Below are positions 37,243 through 37,271 of a stretch of 37,271 nucleotides of DNA, piece after piece. Each line of letters opens with the position of its first letter. Position 1 is the stretch's first letter. This DNA comes from CAYWEM01 sp964457225 (GTDB lineage: Bacteria; Acidobacteriota; Aminicenantia; UBA2199). The position numbers were made by a program, and so were the translations under genes. The notes beneath the pieces were generated by a model. It saw only the letters and a program-made list of their open reading frames with translations, made no database searches and was not told the DNA's origin. The stretch is taken from assembly GCA_964457225.1 (NCBI GenBank), contig CAYWEM010000022.1, forward strand, positions 1 to 37,271. The letters run 5' to 3'.

Positions 37243-37271
37243 CTTCCGTTATAATTTAAGCTTCAACTTAC

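Noticed and set aside
1..37271. CRISPR arrays, tRNA or rRNA genes
   Set aside because: No regularly spaced direct repeats, no tRNA T-loop/CCA-like pattern and no rRNA-like sequence were found by reading.

Overview
The window looks like chromosomal DNA from an uncultured Gram-negative-type bacterium. Evidence for the envelope type: lipoprotein and Sec signals, a MacAB-like efflux set and CpxP/Spy-like periplasmic proteins. Core genes are GC-rich, with several AT-rich islands. Repeated 6-bladed beta-propeller proteins with a GxGPG(E/D) motif and a signal-peptide C69 dipeptidase would fit an Aminicenantota/Acidobacteriota-like lineage. That placement is a low-confidence inference; no rRNA or marker gene is present.

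Layout. 1-6793 holds a Ski2-like helicase, a ferritin-like/nitroreductase pair, a small secreted protein, a LEA14-like lipoprotein, a CPBP protease and an AAA/DUF4143 ATPase. 6914-8413 is an MscS channel with a cyclic-nucleotide-binding domain. 8500-11000 is a repeat-rich hotspot with decayed or small nucleotidyltransferase/RhuM modules. 11081-14066 is an AT-rich pair of nuclease/helicase-type genes (DUF2075, DUF5655). 14203-21377 is a complete, fully overlapping histidine operon on the minus strand: leader peptide with five consecutive His codons, minicistron, hisG, hisC-HAD fusion, hisB, hisH, hisF, hisA-hisI-hisE fusion, hisD. 21723-25193 has a C69 dipeptidase, a DUF2200 protein and a metallophosphoesterase. 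25588-31409 is an ECF sigma/anti-sigma/CpxP-like/MacA-MacB-like operon. 31603-36818 is a beta-propeller cluster: two intact propellers and one truncated by an IS3-type remnant on the plus strand, and on the minus strand a small Cys-rich exported peptide, a propeller and a membrane-anchored CxxC thioredoxin-like protein. 37007-37234 encodes a small topoisomerase-C-terminal-like protein whose first codons lie in a dispersed repeat.

Two themes stand out. (1) Many starts lie 6-7 nt after a good -10 box, which predicts leaderless mRNAs; this includes the his leader peptide. (2) The peptide/propeller/thioredoxin operon, with a 14-bp perfect hairpin between peptide and propeller and a 16-bp palindrome upstream, is the best candidate here for an undescribed exported-peptide system.
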